From contig JACMLA010000844.1 in NCBI GenBank assembly GCA_014379815.1, positions 1 through 14,792 of the forward strand: DNA of 14,792 nucleotides. The letters run 5' to 3'. The stretch is from Bryobacteraceae bacterium. Lineage in GTDB: Bacteria; Acidobacteriota; Terriglobia; Bryobacterales; Bryobacteraceae. The position numbers and the translations under genes are program-made. This document shows positions 1 to 7,220 of this stretch, one piece after another (the first letter of the stretch is position 1; the number at the start of each line of letters is the position of its first letter). The notes below the pieces were generated by a model that had not been told where the DNA came from, searched no databases, and saw only the letters and a list, made by a program, of their open reading frames with translations.

Positions 1-1697
1 GCCTGAGTTTTTACCGCCTTGCGAAGTTCAAATTGCAGCTTCCATTTGTTATCGCTGAGCCTCGAGTCGGCCCAGATTTCGAGAGTGCCGACTTCGGTCA
101 GACGTGCTCCGAGGCGAACGGGGACGGCGCGTTCCTCCGTTCGTTTCCCGAATCGGATGACAGCTTCCAGCGGCGCGTGTACGTGCAATTCTGTGTCGCT
201 GCGCTGAAATTCCACTGTGTCGCCGAGCTGATCTTCAGTGCGGAGCAGTGAGGAGTACAGGCGAAACGAAACGGGGCGATTCGCGATCAGCTGCAGTTCT
301 TCACGATCGATTGCCAGGGTGGACCCTTCTTCGGTCCCACGCGGCAACAGGCAAACCGTTTTAATTGTTTCGCCCGTACCGCCTATGCCGATGTAGTAAG
401 CACGGGGCAGGCCGCCGCGCACCAGTAGACCGGCACCAGTTGAGCGAACGTAAGAATAGTAGGCAGCTCCAACCGCGACGGCCAGATCGAGGTCGCGGTT
501 CTCGAGTACCAGAGGGCGCTTGCCATACCAGCGCTCGATCACGTCGACGACGCGGTCGCGGCAGACATCGGGGATGAAGAAGCCTCCGTTAAACAGGATG
601 GCGTCAGGCTGTGCGCCCGAGGTCGAGAGGAAGGCCGCGAGGTGGCGCGTGACGGCAGGATCAGAGACGTATGGAAGACCGAGCTCGCGGAACAGGCTGC
701 GCTTCTCCTCTTTCGGCCGATCGTCGGAGGAACAGAACGGCAGGAAGCCTTCGAGCGTCAGCTCAAGAACTTCGGCTCTGGTGATCTCGGTTCGGAGTGT
801 GCCACCAATGAGCCCGGTGCCAGCTCCAAGGACGGTGATTTCGACTTTGTCCAGAGTGGGGGATTCGAGAAGGCGCTCTTTTGCGGCGGCGCACTGGCGT
901 CTGAGCGCGGAACGCTGGCGCAAAGAAAGTGCTGTGCCGAGCTTAGTTTCCACCAGCCACGTTAGTGTGAGATCAAGGTTGTCGCCGCCGAGCAAAAGAT
1001 GTTTGCCAACGGCTGTGCGGGTGAAACTGACGCGATCTCCTTCTCGGTCGACACGCACAAGAGTGAAGTCCGTGGTGCCGCCGCCGACGTCGCACACCAG
1101 AACAATCTGGCCGTCGAAGAGCAGCTTCTGTCCCTGAGCCAAATGATTCGCAATCCAGGAGTAAAACGCGGCGACCGGCTCTTCGAGCAGTGTGAGATTG
1201 CTGATGCCTGCTTCCTTCGCGGCTTGAACGGTAAGTTCCCGCGCTTCTTCATCGAAGGAGGCGGGAACTGTGAGGACGACGTTTTGTTCCGCTATCGCCT
1301 GGTGTCCGGCTGATTCAAAAGCCTCACGCATGTGCCGTATGTAGCGCCCGGAGACTTCTACTGGTGAGAGCACCCGCCCGGTTTCCTGTGCGTCCCAAGG
1401 CAGGATTTTGGCTGTGCGATCTACGTCCGGGTTAGAGAGCCAGGACTTTGCCGAGTGCACGGACCGGGTAGGCACAAGCGCCCCTTGTTCGCGTGCGTAG
1501 ACTCCGGTGTAGGTCGTAGCGTCATCGCCAAGGTAGAGGAATGAAGGCAGTGTGCGCTGAGGTTCGATAAAACCTTGTCGCACATGTTGCGGAATAGGCA
1601 GGATGTGGATCGGGGGAAAATCTGCTCCATCGGCCTCGGCGGGATCGATCCACGCCACGGCGGAGTTGGTTGTTCCAAGATCGATGCCGATGTTCAC
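1..1697 (-). CDS. Hsp70-family (DnaK-like) ATPase, second copy; 3' end beyond left edge
   Basis: Reading the minus strand from 1697 to the left edge gives 565 codons with no stop, so the gene is partial. It starts with GTG at 1697-1695, and its first bases overlap the TGA of the preceding Hsp70 gene (GTGA, 4 bp), which implies translational coupling. The N-terminus NIGIDLGTTNS is the phosphate-1 loop of the Hsp70/actin ATPase fold. HSAKSW holds the lysine equivalent to DnaK K70. VLTVPASFDEEAR, CDVGGGTTDFTL (phosphate 2) and LFNGGFF (adenosine motif region) follow in the normal order. The nucleotide-binding half is therefore intact, but the region after about residue 400 does not resemble a DnaK substrate-binding domain. 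It parallels the neighbouring 592-aa paralogue throughout, for example RGGLPRAYYIGI and the terminal WKLQFELR. It continues past the point where the paralogue stops, so it is probably the longer member of the pair. From memory, such partners carry a C-terminal DUF3731 region; that cannot be seen here. Client and function are unknown. Confidence 0.9.
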   Translation of the reverse strand, partial: MNIGIDLGTTNSAVAWIDPAEADGADFPPIHILPIPQHVRQGFIEPQRTLPSFLYLGDDATTYTGVYAREQGALVPTRSVHSAKSWLSNPDVDRTAKILPWDAQETGRVLSPVEVSGRYIRHMREAFESAGHQAIAEQNVVLTVPASFDEEARELTVQAAKEAGISNLTLLEEPVAAFYSWIANHLAQGQKLLFDGQIVLVCDVGGGTTDFTLVRVDREGDRVSFTRTAVGKHLLLGGDNLDLTLTWLVETKLGTALSLRQRSALRRQCAAAKERLLESPTLDKVEITVLGAGTGLIGGTLRTEITRAEVLELTLEGFLPFCSSDDRPKEEKRSLFRELGLPYVSDPAVTRHLAAFLSTSGAQPDAILFNGGFFIPDVCRDRVVDVIERWYGKRPLVLENRDLDLAVAVGAAYYSYVRSTGAGLLVRGGLPRAYYIGIGGTGETIKTVCLLPRGTEEGSTLAIDREELQLIANRPVSFRLYSSLLRTEDQLGDTVEFQRSDTELHVHAPLEAVIRFGKRTEERAVPVRLGARLTEVGTLEIWADSRLSDNKWKLQFELRKAVKTQ

Positions 1698-3472
1698 TGC
1701 GCCACCCGCTCCCGAACGTTGAACTCGAGCTTCCAGCGGCGTCCATCACGGGCCACGCACCATAGCTGGAGCACCCCGGTTTCGGTTACCGTTGTTTCCA
1801 AAGTGACGCGGACGATGTCACCGCCACTGGAGCCGCTGTCGGCAGTCAGGTTGACTTCCACAGGGGACAGTTCTTCGAGGTCTTCGGTGACCGATTCGAG
1901 CATGGTGCCAGGAGGGTCGGTCTTCCGGATGGCTGAGGTGAAGAACCGGAACTCGGCAGGCTCGCCAACGATGAGGCCGAATTCCCGGTCTGGGAACTGG
2001 TGGCCGGTACCCTCCTCCATGCCAAACGGAGCTACCGTAAGTGCCTTTAACGGCGCGGGTAAGCCGGGCACGGCTGGCATGGAAGTCTCGATCCCGACGT
2101 AGTACGTTCGGGGCACGCCGCCCCGGATGCGCACGCCGCGTCCCTGCCTCGAGAGGCCATAGTAGGCAGCTCCGCGCGACACAGCGTGCATCAGGTTTTC
2201 ACCCGTGAGAACGCGGACAGGGGGCTTGCCTTCACCGGAGAGCCAGGAATTGAGAACTTGCAAAAGGCGATCCCGTACGAGGCCCGCACGAAGCACGCCT
2301 CCGTTAAACAGAATGTGTGTGGGTGCGGCGAACCCAGTCTGGGACTGGTGCAGAAACCTGGCGAGATGCCTCGTGATCGCAGCGTCGCTTGCATACGGAA
2401 GCCCAATTTCCTGGAGTCCGACCCGGCGTCGCCCTTGCGGCAGGTCGTTCTTCGAAACTGCGGGAAAGAATCCGTCGAGCAGCAGGGAATGCACTTCATC
2501 ACGCGTTACCCGAACTTTGATAGTCCCGCCGATCAGGCCTGTACCGCGACCGAGGATGGTTACGCCATGCTCGGCTGATTCATTGGCAGGATCCAGTAGT
2601 CGCTCTTTGGCAACGCGGCACTGCTGCCAGAGCGCATTAACTTGCACCGCATCGAGCCGGGTCCCTTTTGACCCCAGTTGCGCTTCGACCGTGCGGGCCA
2701 GAGCGAGATCCATGTTGTCGCCACCCAGCAGGATGTGTTCGCCCACAGCCACGCGATCCAGTTTCAGTTCACCCGCTTCTTCGGTTACTGCGATGAGGGT
2801 GAAATCTGTCGTACCGCCGCCGATATCGACAACGAGGATCAGATCCCCGACGGCAACCTGGTCGCGCCAGTTCGGATTTGCCTCGATCCACGAATAGAAC
2901 GCCGCCTGCGGTTCTTCGAGGAGAACCAGATTTTTATAGCCAGCCTGCTCCGCTGCGTGAGCGGTGAGTTCGCGGGCCACTGCGTCGAAGGAGGCGGGCA
3001 CCGTGACAAGGACGCTTTGCTCGCCAAATGGCGCCTCAGTATGTTTGGAGTCCCAGGCTTCACGGAGATGGTCGAGGTAAGCTTTGGATGCTGCGACAGG
3101 AGAGATCTTCCCCACGCCGTCTGGTGCCGTAAGAGGCAGGAGGGCGGCGGTTCGGTCTACGCCACTGGAAGAGAGCCAGGACTTCGCGGACGAGACCAGC
3201 CGTCCGGCGTTTTCTGCTCCGCGTTTCTGGGCGAGCTCCCCCGCGATAGCGACCGGCGTTTCATTCCAGGGAAGCGCGATGGAGCCTGCCGGGAACTCAT
3301 TCGGGCCGGGTAAATATAAGAATGACGGAAGCAGACCTTCTTCGCGAACTTCTCCGGGGTTCGTTACCTGCGGGATTTCGAACTCGCAGACCGTTGCTGC
3401 TTCGTCCGCAGTGTCGAGAAACGACATCGCAGAGTTGGTAGTTCCCAGGTCGATGCCAATGATATAGCGCAA
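1694..3472 (-). CDS. Hsp70-family (DnaK-like) ATPase, 592 aa
   Basis: A complete 592-residue protein starting at TTG (3472-3470), 5 nt after the stop of the DUF2760 gene. No ATG fits the N-terminal motif. Hsp70 ATPase signatures are in order: IGIDLGTTNS at residues 5-14, SSAKSW with K97 equivalent to DnaK K70, SVLVTVPASFD at about 153-163, LLEEPQAAFYSW at about 184-195, DIGGGTTDFTL at 216-226, and FNGGVLRAGLVRDRL in the adenosine-binding region. It is shorter than DnaK (about 640 aa), and its C-terminal part does not look like the DnaK substrate-binding domain and lid. It is thus an atypical cytosolic chaperone-like ATPase. No DnaJ or GrpE gene is nearby. It overlaps the downstream paralogue by 4 bp. 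The adjacent DUF2760 gene matches a trio that I recall as recurring in many bacteria with no assigned function. The Hsp70 assignment is secure; the role is unknown. Confidence 0.94.
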   Translation of the reverse strand: MRYIIGIDLGTTNSAMSFLDTADEAATVCEFEIPQVTNPGEVREEGLLPSFLYLPGPNEFPAGSIALPWNETPVAIAGELAQKRGAENAGRLVSSAKSWLSSSGVDRTAALLPLTAPDGVGKISPVAASKAYLDHLREAWDSKHTEAPFGEQSVLVTVPASFDAVARELTAHAAEQAGYKNLVLLEEPQAAFYSWIEANPNWRDQVAVGDLILVVDIGGGTTDFTLIAVTEEAGELKLDRVAVGEHILLGGDNMDLALARTVEAQLGSKGTRLDAVQVNALWQQCRVAKERLLDPANESAEHGVTILGRGTGLIGGTIKVRVTRDEVHSLLLDGFFPAVSKNDLPQGRRRVGLQEIGLPYASDAAITRHLARFLHQSQTGFAAPTHILFNGGVLRAGLVRDRLLQVLNSWLSGEGKPPVRVLTGENLMHAVSRGAAYYGLSRQGRGVRIRGGVPRTYYVGIETSMPAVPGLPAPLKALTVAPFGMEEGTGHQFPDREFGLIVGEPAEFRFFTSAIRKTDPPGTMLESVTEDLEELSPVEVNLTADSGSSGGDIVRVTLETTVTETGVLQLWCVARDGRRWKLEFNVRERVAQ

Positions 3473-3477
3473 CGGGC

Positions 3478-4014
3478 CTACTCGACTTCCACTTCAGCGG
3501 GCGCGAGGATGTGAGCCGTGCTGCTGGACACCTTCGGGAGGTCGACGCGCTCCACTTTCCAGCCTTTGTGACGCAGGATACCTTGTGTGACTTTACCGTC
3601 CGCAGGAACGTTGCCGAGCAGGCGGACCGTGCTGGGGTCGCGTGAGTCGACACGTGTTACGGTGTGCTCCACAGCGTCAATTACCGGTGCCAGAGTGACG
3701 TAACGCACGAGAGCGGCCCGGCTTTGCTCGTGCAGGGTACGGACAGCGGCGCCGACCTGGTCATCGGAGTAGGCAGAGATATCTTCCATGAAGAAGTCGA
3801 TCAAGCGTGCATCACGCTGCAGAATCGCAAGGATCTGGAGGGCACCGTCGCTGGTCTTGATTTCCGGTACGGTTGGCTTCGGCGCGGCTTTCGGAGTGCT
3901 GGCTGCCTTTTCCGACGGTTTGACGAAACCAAATTCCGCGGCAATATCGGGGGGCAGGCCGCTTCCAAAAAGAATGGCGAAAAAGCTGCGGAAAGCAAAG
4001 GAAATGCGTGACAA
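3478..4014 (-). CDS. DUF2760 domain protein, first gene of the Hsp70 operon
   Basis: A 178-residue protein when started at TTG 4014-4012. A longer GTG start at 4053 would add 13 residues (191 aa). I prefer the TTG because GAGGA lies 4 nt upstream (4019-4023), and because the resulting N-terminus, SRISFAFRSFFAILFG, matches my memory of DUF2760 proteins, which begin with such an amphipathic or hydrophobic segment. A Pro/Ala/Lys-rich linker follows (about residues 33-52), then the conserved block containing LQILAILQRDARLIDFFMED, QVGAAVRTLHEQSRAAL, a valine- and aspartate-rich segment, VRLLGNVPADG and LRHKGWKVERVDLP. That block is typical of DUF2760. No signal peptide is evident, so it is probably cytosolic or loosely membrane-associated. 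It ends 5 nt before the first Hsp70 gene and is likely a dedicated partner of the Hsp70 pair. That is inference from gene order, as the biochemical function is unknown. Confidence 0.85.
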   Translation of the reverse strand: MSRISFAFRSFFAILFGSGLPPDIAAEFGFVKPSEKAASTPKAAPKPTVPEIKTSDGALQILAILQRDARLIDFFMEDISAYSDDQVGAAVRTLHEQSRAALVRYVTLAPVIDAVEHTVTRVDSRDPSTVRLLGNVPADGKVTQGILRHKGWKVERVDLPKVSSSTAHILAPAEVEVE

Positions 4015-4018
4015 AGAG

Positions 4019-4023
4019 TCCTC
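4019..4023 (-). promoter_or_regulatory. Ribosome-binding site deciding the DUF2760 start
   Basis: Minus-strand GAGGA ends 4 nt before the TTG at 4014. No comparable purine-rich site precedes the alternative GTG at 4053. This is the main sequence argument for the shorter product. Confidence 0.55.
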
Positions 4024-4139
4024 AGACTCACGATAACATCCGGCTGTGTCCACGGGCGGCAGGGGATTTGGTGTAACGTGTCGTGGTCCGATTCGTCATA
4101 AAGGAAGTGGCGTACCCCGCCTGCTGTTCCTGATTGCAA

Positions 4140-4145
4140 TATAAT
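4140..4145 (+). promoter_or_regulatory. Candidate -10 box for the TPR/kinase/barrel operon
   Basis: A perfect TATAAT lies 41 nt upstream of the TPR gene's ATG, in the only AT-rich patch of the divergent intergenic region. No convincing -35 hexamer sits 16-18 bp upstream, where the sequence is GC-rich, and there is no TGn extension. It could depend on an activator or be fortuitous. The complementary strand of the same patch contains TATATT, with a TTGACC-like hexamer nearby, so the leftward operon may share it. Confidence 0.4.
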
Positions 4146-4186
4146 TTCAACAGAGGTCAAAGGCCCACCCGCCCTTCGTTTTCCCC

Positions 4187-6250
4187 ATGAGTCTACTTCA
4201 GCTTCGTTCGATCGCTGCGGTCGTGTTGACCGCTATCTCAGCGGGAGCCCAGGCTCCGACGACCGGGAACAAAGCAGGTGCGCCTGATAAACCGGACAAA
4301 GCGTCGGCGTACTATCACTTCTCCCTGGGGCATCTTTACTCGGAACTCGCAGGAGCGTACGGGAATAAGGGCGATTACCTGAACAAGGCGATTGACAACT
4401 TTCGTCTGGCAATGAAGGAAGACCCGGACGCGAGCTTTCTGGCCGAAGAGCTTTCCGATCTATACATCCAGTCGGGCAGGCTGCGAGAGGCGGTTACCGA
4501 AGCTGAGGAAGCGCTGAAGCAGAGTCCGTCCGATCTGAATTCCCGCCGCATTCTCGGGCGTATCTATACCCGCATGATTGGCGATTCGCAACAGGGTAAG
4601 GTCGACGAGACCATGCTGAAGAAGGCCATAGAGCAATACGAGAAGATCGTCGCGGCTCAGCCAAAGGACAACGATACGCTGCTGCTTTTGGGCAGGCTCC
4701 AGAAGATCGCGCAGAACTCAGTGGATGCTGAGAAAGCCTACAAGAAAGTTCTGGAGAACGACCCCGGTAACGAAGATGCAATGACGGGGCTGGCGATTGT
4801 GTACGCGGATCTGGGGAACAGCAAAGAAGCTTCGGATCTGTTGCGGAAGGTAGCGGAGAAGAGTCCCTCCTTGCGCACTTTGACAGCTCTTGCCGGGCAG
4901 TATGAGCAGATGCGGGAGTACGGTCTGGCAGCCGAAACACTTCGCCGGACTCTGGAAGTGGCGGCTGACAATATCGAGGTCCGTCGCGCGTTTGCTCAGA
5001 ACCTGATGCTCTCCGACGACCTGAACGAAGCACTGAAGCAGTACACACAGATAACGCAAGAGGATCAGAAGGACTGGCAGTCGTGGTTGCGCATCTCACA
5101 GATTTACCGCCAGAAGCGGGACTTTGTGAAAGCCGGGGAAGCTGGAGCAAAAGCGCAGGCAATCGAGCCTGGTAGTCTCGACGTCCGGTACAACCAGGTA
5201 AGTCTGCTGGAAGCACAAGGCAAACCTCAGGAAGCAATTGATCTGCTCGCCGGATTGCTCGGCACGACGGCTAAACGGAACTACAGTGCGAACGAGCGGA
5301 GCAACAGGATCGTTCTTCTGGAGAGGCTCGGGGCCATGTATCGTGGCACTGAGACTTACGACAAAGCAGTCGAAATGTACCGCCAGATTGCAGAACTGGA
5401 ACCGGGAGCAGCTGGTAAAGTGTCGGCTCAGATTGCCGACACCTACCGATCGTCCAAACAGTTTGCGAAAGCAACGGAAGAAATCGACGTAGCAGCCAAA
5501 AAGTACCCGGAGGATCGAGCGGTGCGGAGTGTTCGCGCTTCTATTCTCGCCGAGACCGGGAAGACCGACGAAGCGATCGCCGAAACGAAGAAGCTGTTCG
5601 ACGGCAAGTCGGACCGCGAGACCTGGATTACGCTAGCCCAGATCTATGAGAAGGGCAAAAACTACGGCGAGATGGCAAAGTCGATCGATGAAGCAGAAAA
5701 GCTATCGACCGACAAAGATGAGAAGGAAACGATCGCGTTTATGCGGGGCGCGATGCTGGAAAAGCTGAAAAACTGGGATGCCGCAGAGATAGAATTTCGG
5801 AAAGTTCTGGAGATGAACCCCAGAAACACGTCGGCGTTAAACTATCTCGGCTATATGCTGGCCGACCGGAACGTGCGGCTCTCCGAAGCGCTGCAATTGA
5901 TCCGGCAGGCAATCGACGTGGAGCCGGAGAATGGTGCCTATCTCGACAGCCTTGGCTGGGTGTACTACCGGCTGAATGATCTGGAGAATGCCGAGCTTTA
6001 CCTCCAGCGCGCGATTGAGCGTTTCTCCAAAGATCCAACGGTGCATGACCATCTGGGAGATGTTTATGCGAAGAAGGGTCGCCTGAAAGATGCCATCGCC
6101 CAGTGGCAGAATTCTTTGCAGGAGTGGCAGAACGCCTCCGCGAGTGAGATGGACAACGGCGAGATGGCGAAGGTGCAAAAGAAGCTGGAAAGTGCACGCG
6201 TTCGACTGGCGAGAGAGACCGGTAGCGGTTCCCCGCAGCGTCAGCCTTGA
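4187..6250 (+). CDS. Secreted tetratricopeptide-repeat (TPR) protein, 687 aa
   Basis: The protein begins with a Sec-type signal peptide: MSLLQL, a hydrophobic stretch of about 13 residues, and a probable cleavage near SAGAQA (about residue 22). The rest is an almost continuous array of degenerate 34-residue TPRs. Recognisable units include LAEELSDLYIQSGRLREAV, TLLLLGRLQKIAQNSVDAEKA, LAIVYADLGNSKEASDLL, and a well-conserved C-terminal set at about residues 549-645 containing LNYLGYMLADRN, LDSLGWVYYRLNDLENA and VHDHLGDVYAKKGRLKDA. No enzymatic domain is visible. It probably acts in the periplasm, or bound to the envelope, as a protein-protein scaffold. There is no strong Shine-Dalgarno sequence before this ATG; the start is chosen because it gives a good signal peptide. 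It leads a rightward run of secreted proteins and is 65 nt upstream of the first kinase-like gene, so co-expression is likely. The specific role is not known. Confidence 0.9.
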   Translation: MSLLQLRSIAAVVLTAISAGAQAPTTGNKAGAPDKPDKASAYYHFSLGHLYSELAGAYGNKGDYLNKAIDNFRLAMKEDPDASFLAEELSDLYIQSGRLREAVTEAEEALKQSPSDLNSRRILGRIYTRMIGDSQQGKVDETMLKKAIEQYEKIVAAQPKDNDTLLLLGRLQKIAQNSVDAEKAYKKVLENDPGNEDAMTGLAIVYADLGNSKEASDLLRKVAEKSPSLRTLTALAGQYEQMREYGLAAETLRRTLEVAADNIEVRRAFAQNLMLSDDLNEALKQYTQITQEDQKDWQSWLRISQIYRQKRDFVKAGEAGAKAQAIEPGSLDVRYNQVSLLEAQGKPQEAIDLLAGLLGTTAKRNYSANERSNRIVLLERLGAMYRGTETYDKAVEMYRQIAELEPGAAGKVSAQIADTYRSSKQFAKATEEIDVAAKKYPEDRAVRSVRASILAETGKTDEAIAETKKLFDGKSDRETWITLAQIYEKGKNYGEMAKSIDEAEKLSTDKDEKETIAFMRGAMLEKLKNWDAAEIEFRKVLEMNPRNTSALNYLGYMLADRNVRLSEALQLIRQAIDVEPENGAYLDSLGWVYYRLNDLENAELYLQRAIERFSKDPTVHDHLGDVYAKKGRLKDAIAQWQNSLQEWQNASASEMDNGEMAKVQKKLESARVRLARETGSGSPQRQP

Positions 6251-6315
6251 AGTTGGAGACTGAGACGTTAACATAAGTTTGGCGTCGCGCGTGTAACGGC
6301 GATTGCCTTTGCTCT

Positions 6316-7185
6316 ATGCGCAAACTGTCTGCACGGCTACTTTGTCTTTTAGTTGTTGTGTCGATTGCTGCGTTCGCGCAGGACGAATCGACGCCTCCGC
6401 CTCTTAAGCCTGTTCCTGAGCTCGACGACGCTCAGATGGAACAGTTCTTAAAGACCTCGCAAATCACCGGGCGAAAGAAGCTCTCAGAAGGAATCACAGG
6501 AGCCGAACGGGCTACCCTGACTGATGGAACGCTGGTTCATGATGCCCAGATCCAGTGCGTGGATGTTTTTAAGCCGGTTTGGAAAGGCTCAGAAGGCACG
6601 GCCGAGAAGAACTTCCGGGATAGCTGGAAGTTCAACGTTGCGGCGTTTCGAATCGGCCGGATCATTGGATTGCGCAACATCCCTATGTCGGTTGAGCGCG
6701 AAGTGGACGGCAAGCCCTGCTCTATTACCTGGTGGGTCGACAACGTCTGGATGGACGAGGCTGGCCGGCGAGCCAAGGGCATTAAGCCACCCGCTTCAGA
6801 CAAGTGGATTAATCAGCTGAATGCAGTCCGGACCTTCGATCAGCTAATCTACAATACGGATCGCAATCAGGGCAATTTGCTGATCACTCCGGAATGGGGT
6901 CTGTGGATGATTGACCATACCCGGGCGTTTCGAACTCACCCGAGGCTGATGACCGTGGAGCCACTTCGCCGGATCGATCAGCAGCTTTTACAATCGCTGC
7001 GCAAGCTGGATCGTATGACTCTGGTGAAAGAAGCTGGGCCGTGGCTTCGTACGGAAGAAGTAAGTGCAATCCTGATAAGGCGAAATTTAATCGTCAAGTT
7101 TTTCGAGAGCGAAATTAAAACCAAAGGAGAGGAATCGGTACTGACCGGGCTTCCGCGTAAGACACCCGCCGTCAGTGTCCCGTAG
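6316..7185 (+). CDS. Secreted kinase-like protein A (PI3K/HipA-like fold), 289 aa
   Basis: The N-terminus is a signal peptide (MRKLSARLLCLLVVVSIAAFAQ, cleavage near residue 21), so the protein acts outside the cytoplasm. The mature part has the outline of an atypical kinase of the PI3K/HipA/FAM20 type. LSEGITGAERATLTDGT at 56-72 looks like the nucleotide-binding beta-hairpin. A helical block at about 106-126 contains FNVAAFRIGRIIGL. A catalytic-loop-like FDQLIYNTDRNQGN spans 174-187, with candidate catalytic D182 and metal-binding N187. WMIDHTRAF at 197-205 has D200 in the DFG-aspartate position. The usual beta-3 lysine is not obvious, since the strand reads HDAQIQCVD, so activity is uncertain; K86 just after it is a possible substitute. 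From memory, similar uncharacterised proteins are common in Acidobacteriota. The gene ends 35 nt before the outer-membrane barrel gene. Substrate (protein, lipid or sugar) is unknown, and it could be a pseudokinase. Confidence 0.72.
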   Translation: MRKLSARLLCLLVVVSIAAFAQDESTPPPLKPVPELDDAQMEQFLKTSQITGRKKLSEGITGAERATLTDGTLVHDAQIQCVDVFKPVWKGSEGTAEKNFRDSWKFNVAAFRIGRIIGLRNIPMSVEREVDGKPCSITWWVDNVWMDEAGRRAKGIKPPASDKWINQLNAVRTFDQLIYNTDRNQGNLLITPEWGLWMIDHTRAFRTHPRLMTVEPLRRIDQQLLQSLRKLDRMTLVKEAGPWLRTEEVSAILIRRNLIVKFFESEIKTKGEESVLTGLPRKTPAVSVP

Positions 7186-7220
7186 GCTGGCAATTTCCAG
7201 TCAATCTGCAGCTACCTTAC

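Noticed and set aside
520..1137. Plus-strand open frame of 205 codons
   Set aside because: It lies antisense to the Hsp70-family gene. The product is a Ser/Arg/Pro-rich low-complexity translation with no domain, as expected from an opposite-strand shadow of a GC-rich gene.
2205..2897. Plus-strand open frame of 230 codons
   Set aside because: Antisense shadow of the 592-aa Hsp70 gene, with Arg/Ser/Pro-rich composition and no recognisable motif.
4015..4053. GTG at 4053 as the DUF2760 start
   Set aside because: It has no clear ribosome-binding site and adds 13 residues that do not fit the family N-terminus. It is kept as the alternative.
4494..5237. Minus-strand open frame of 247 codons
   Set aside because: Antisense to the TPR gene, rich in Ser/Arg/Pro, with no motifs and no ribosome-binding site.
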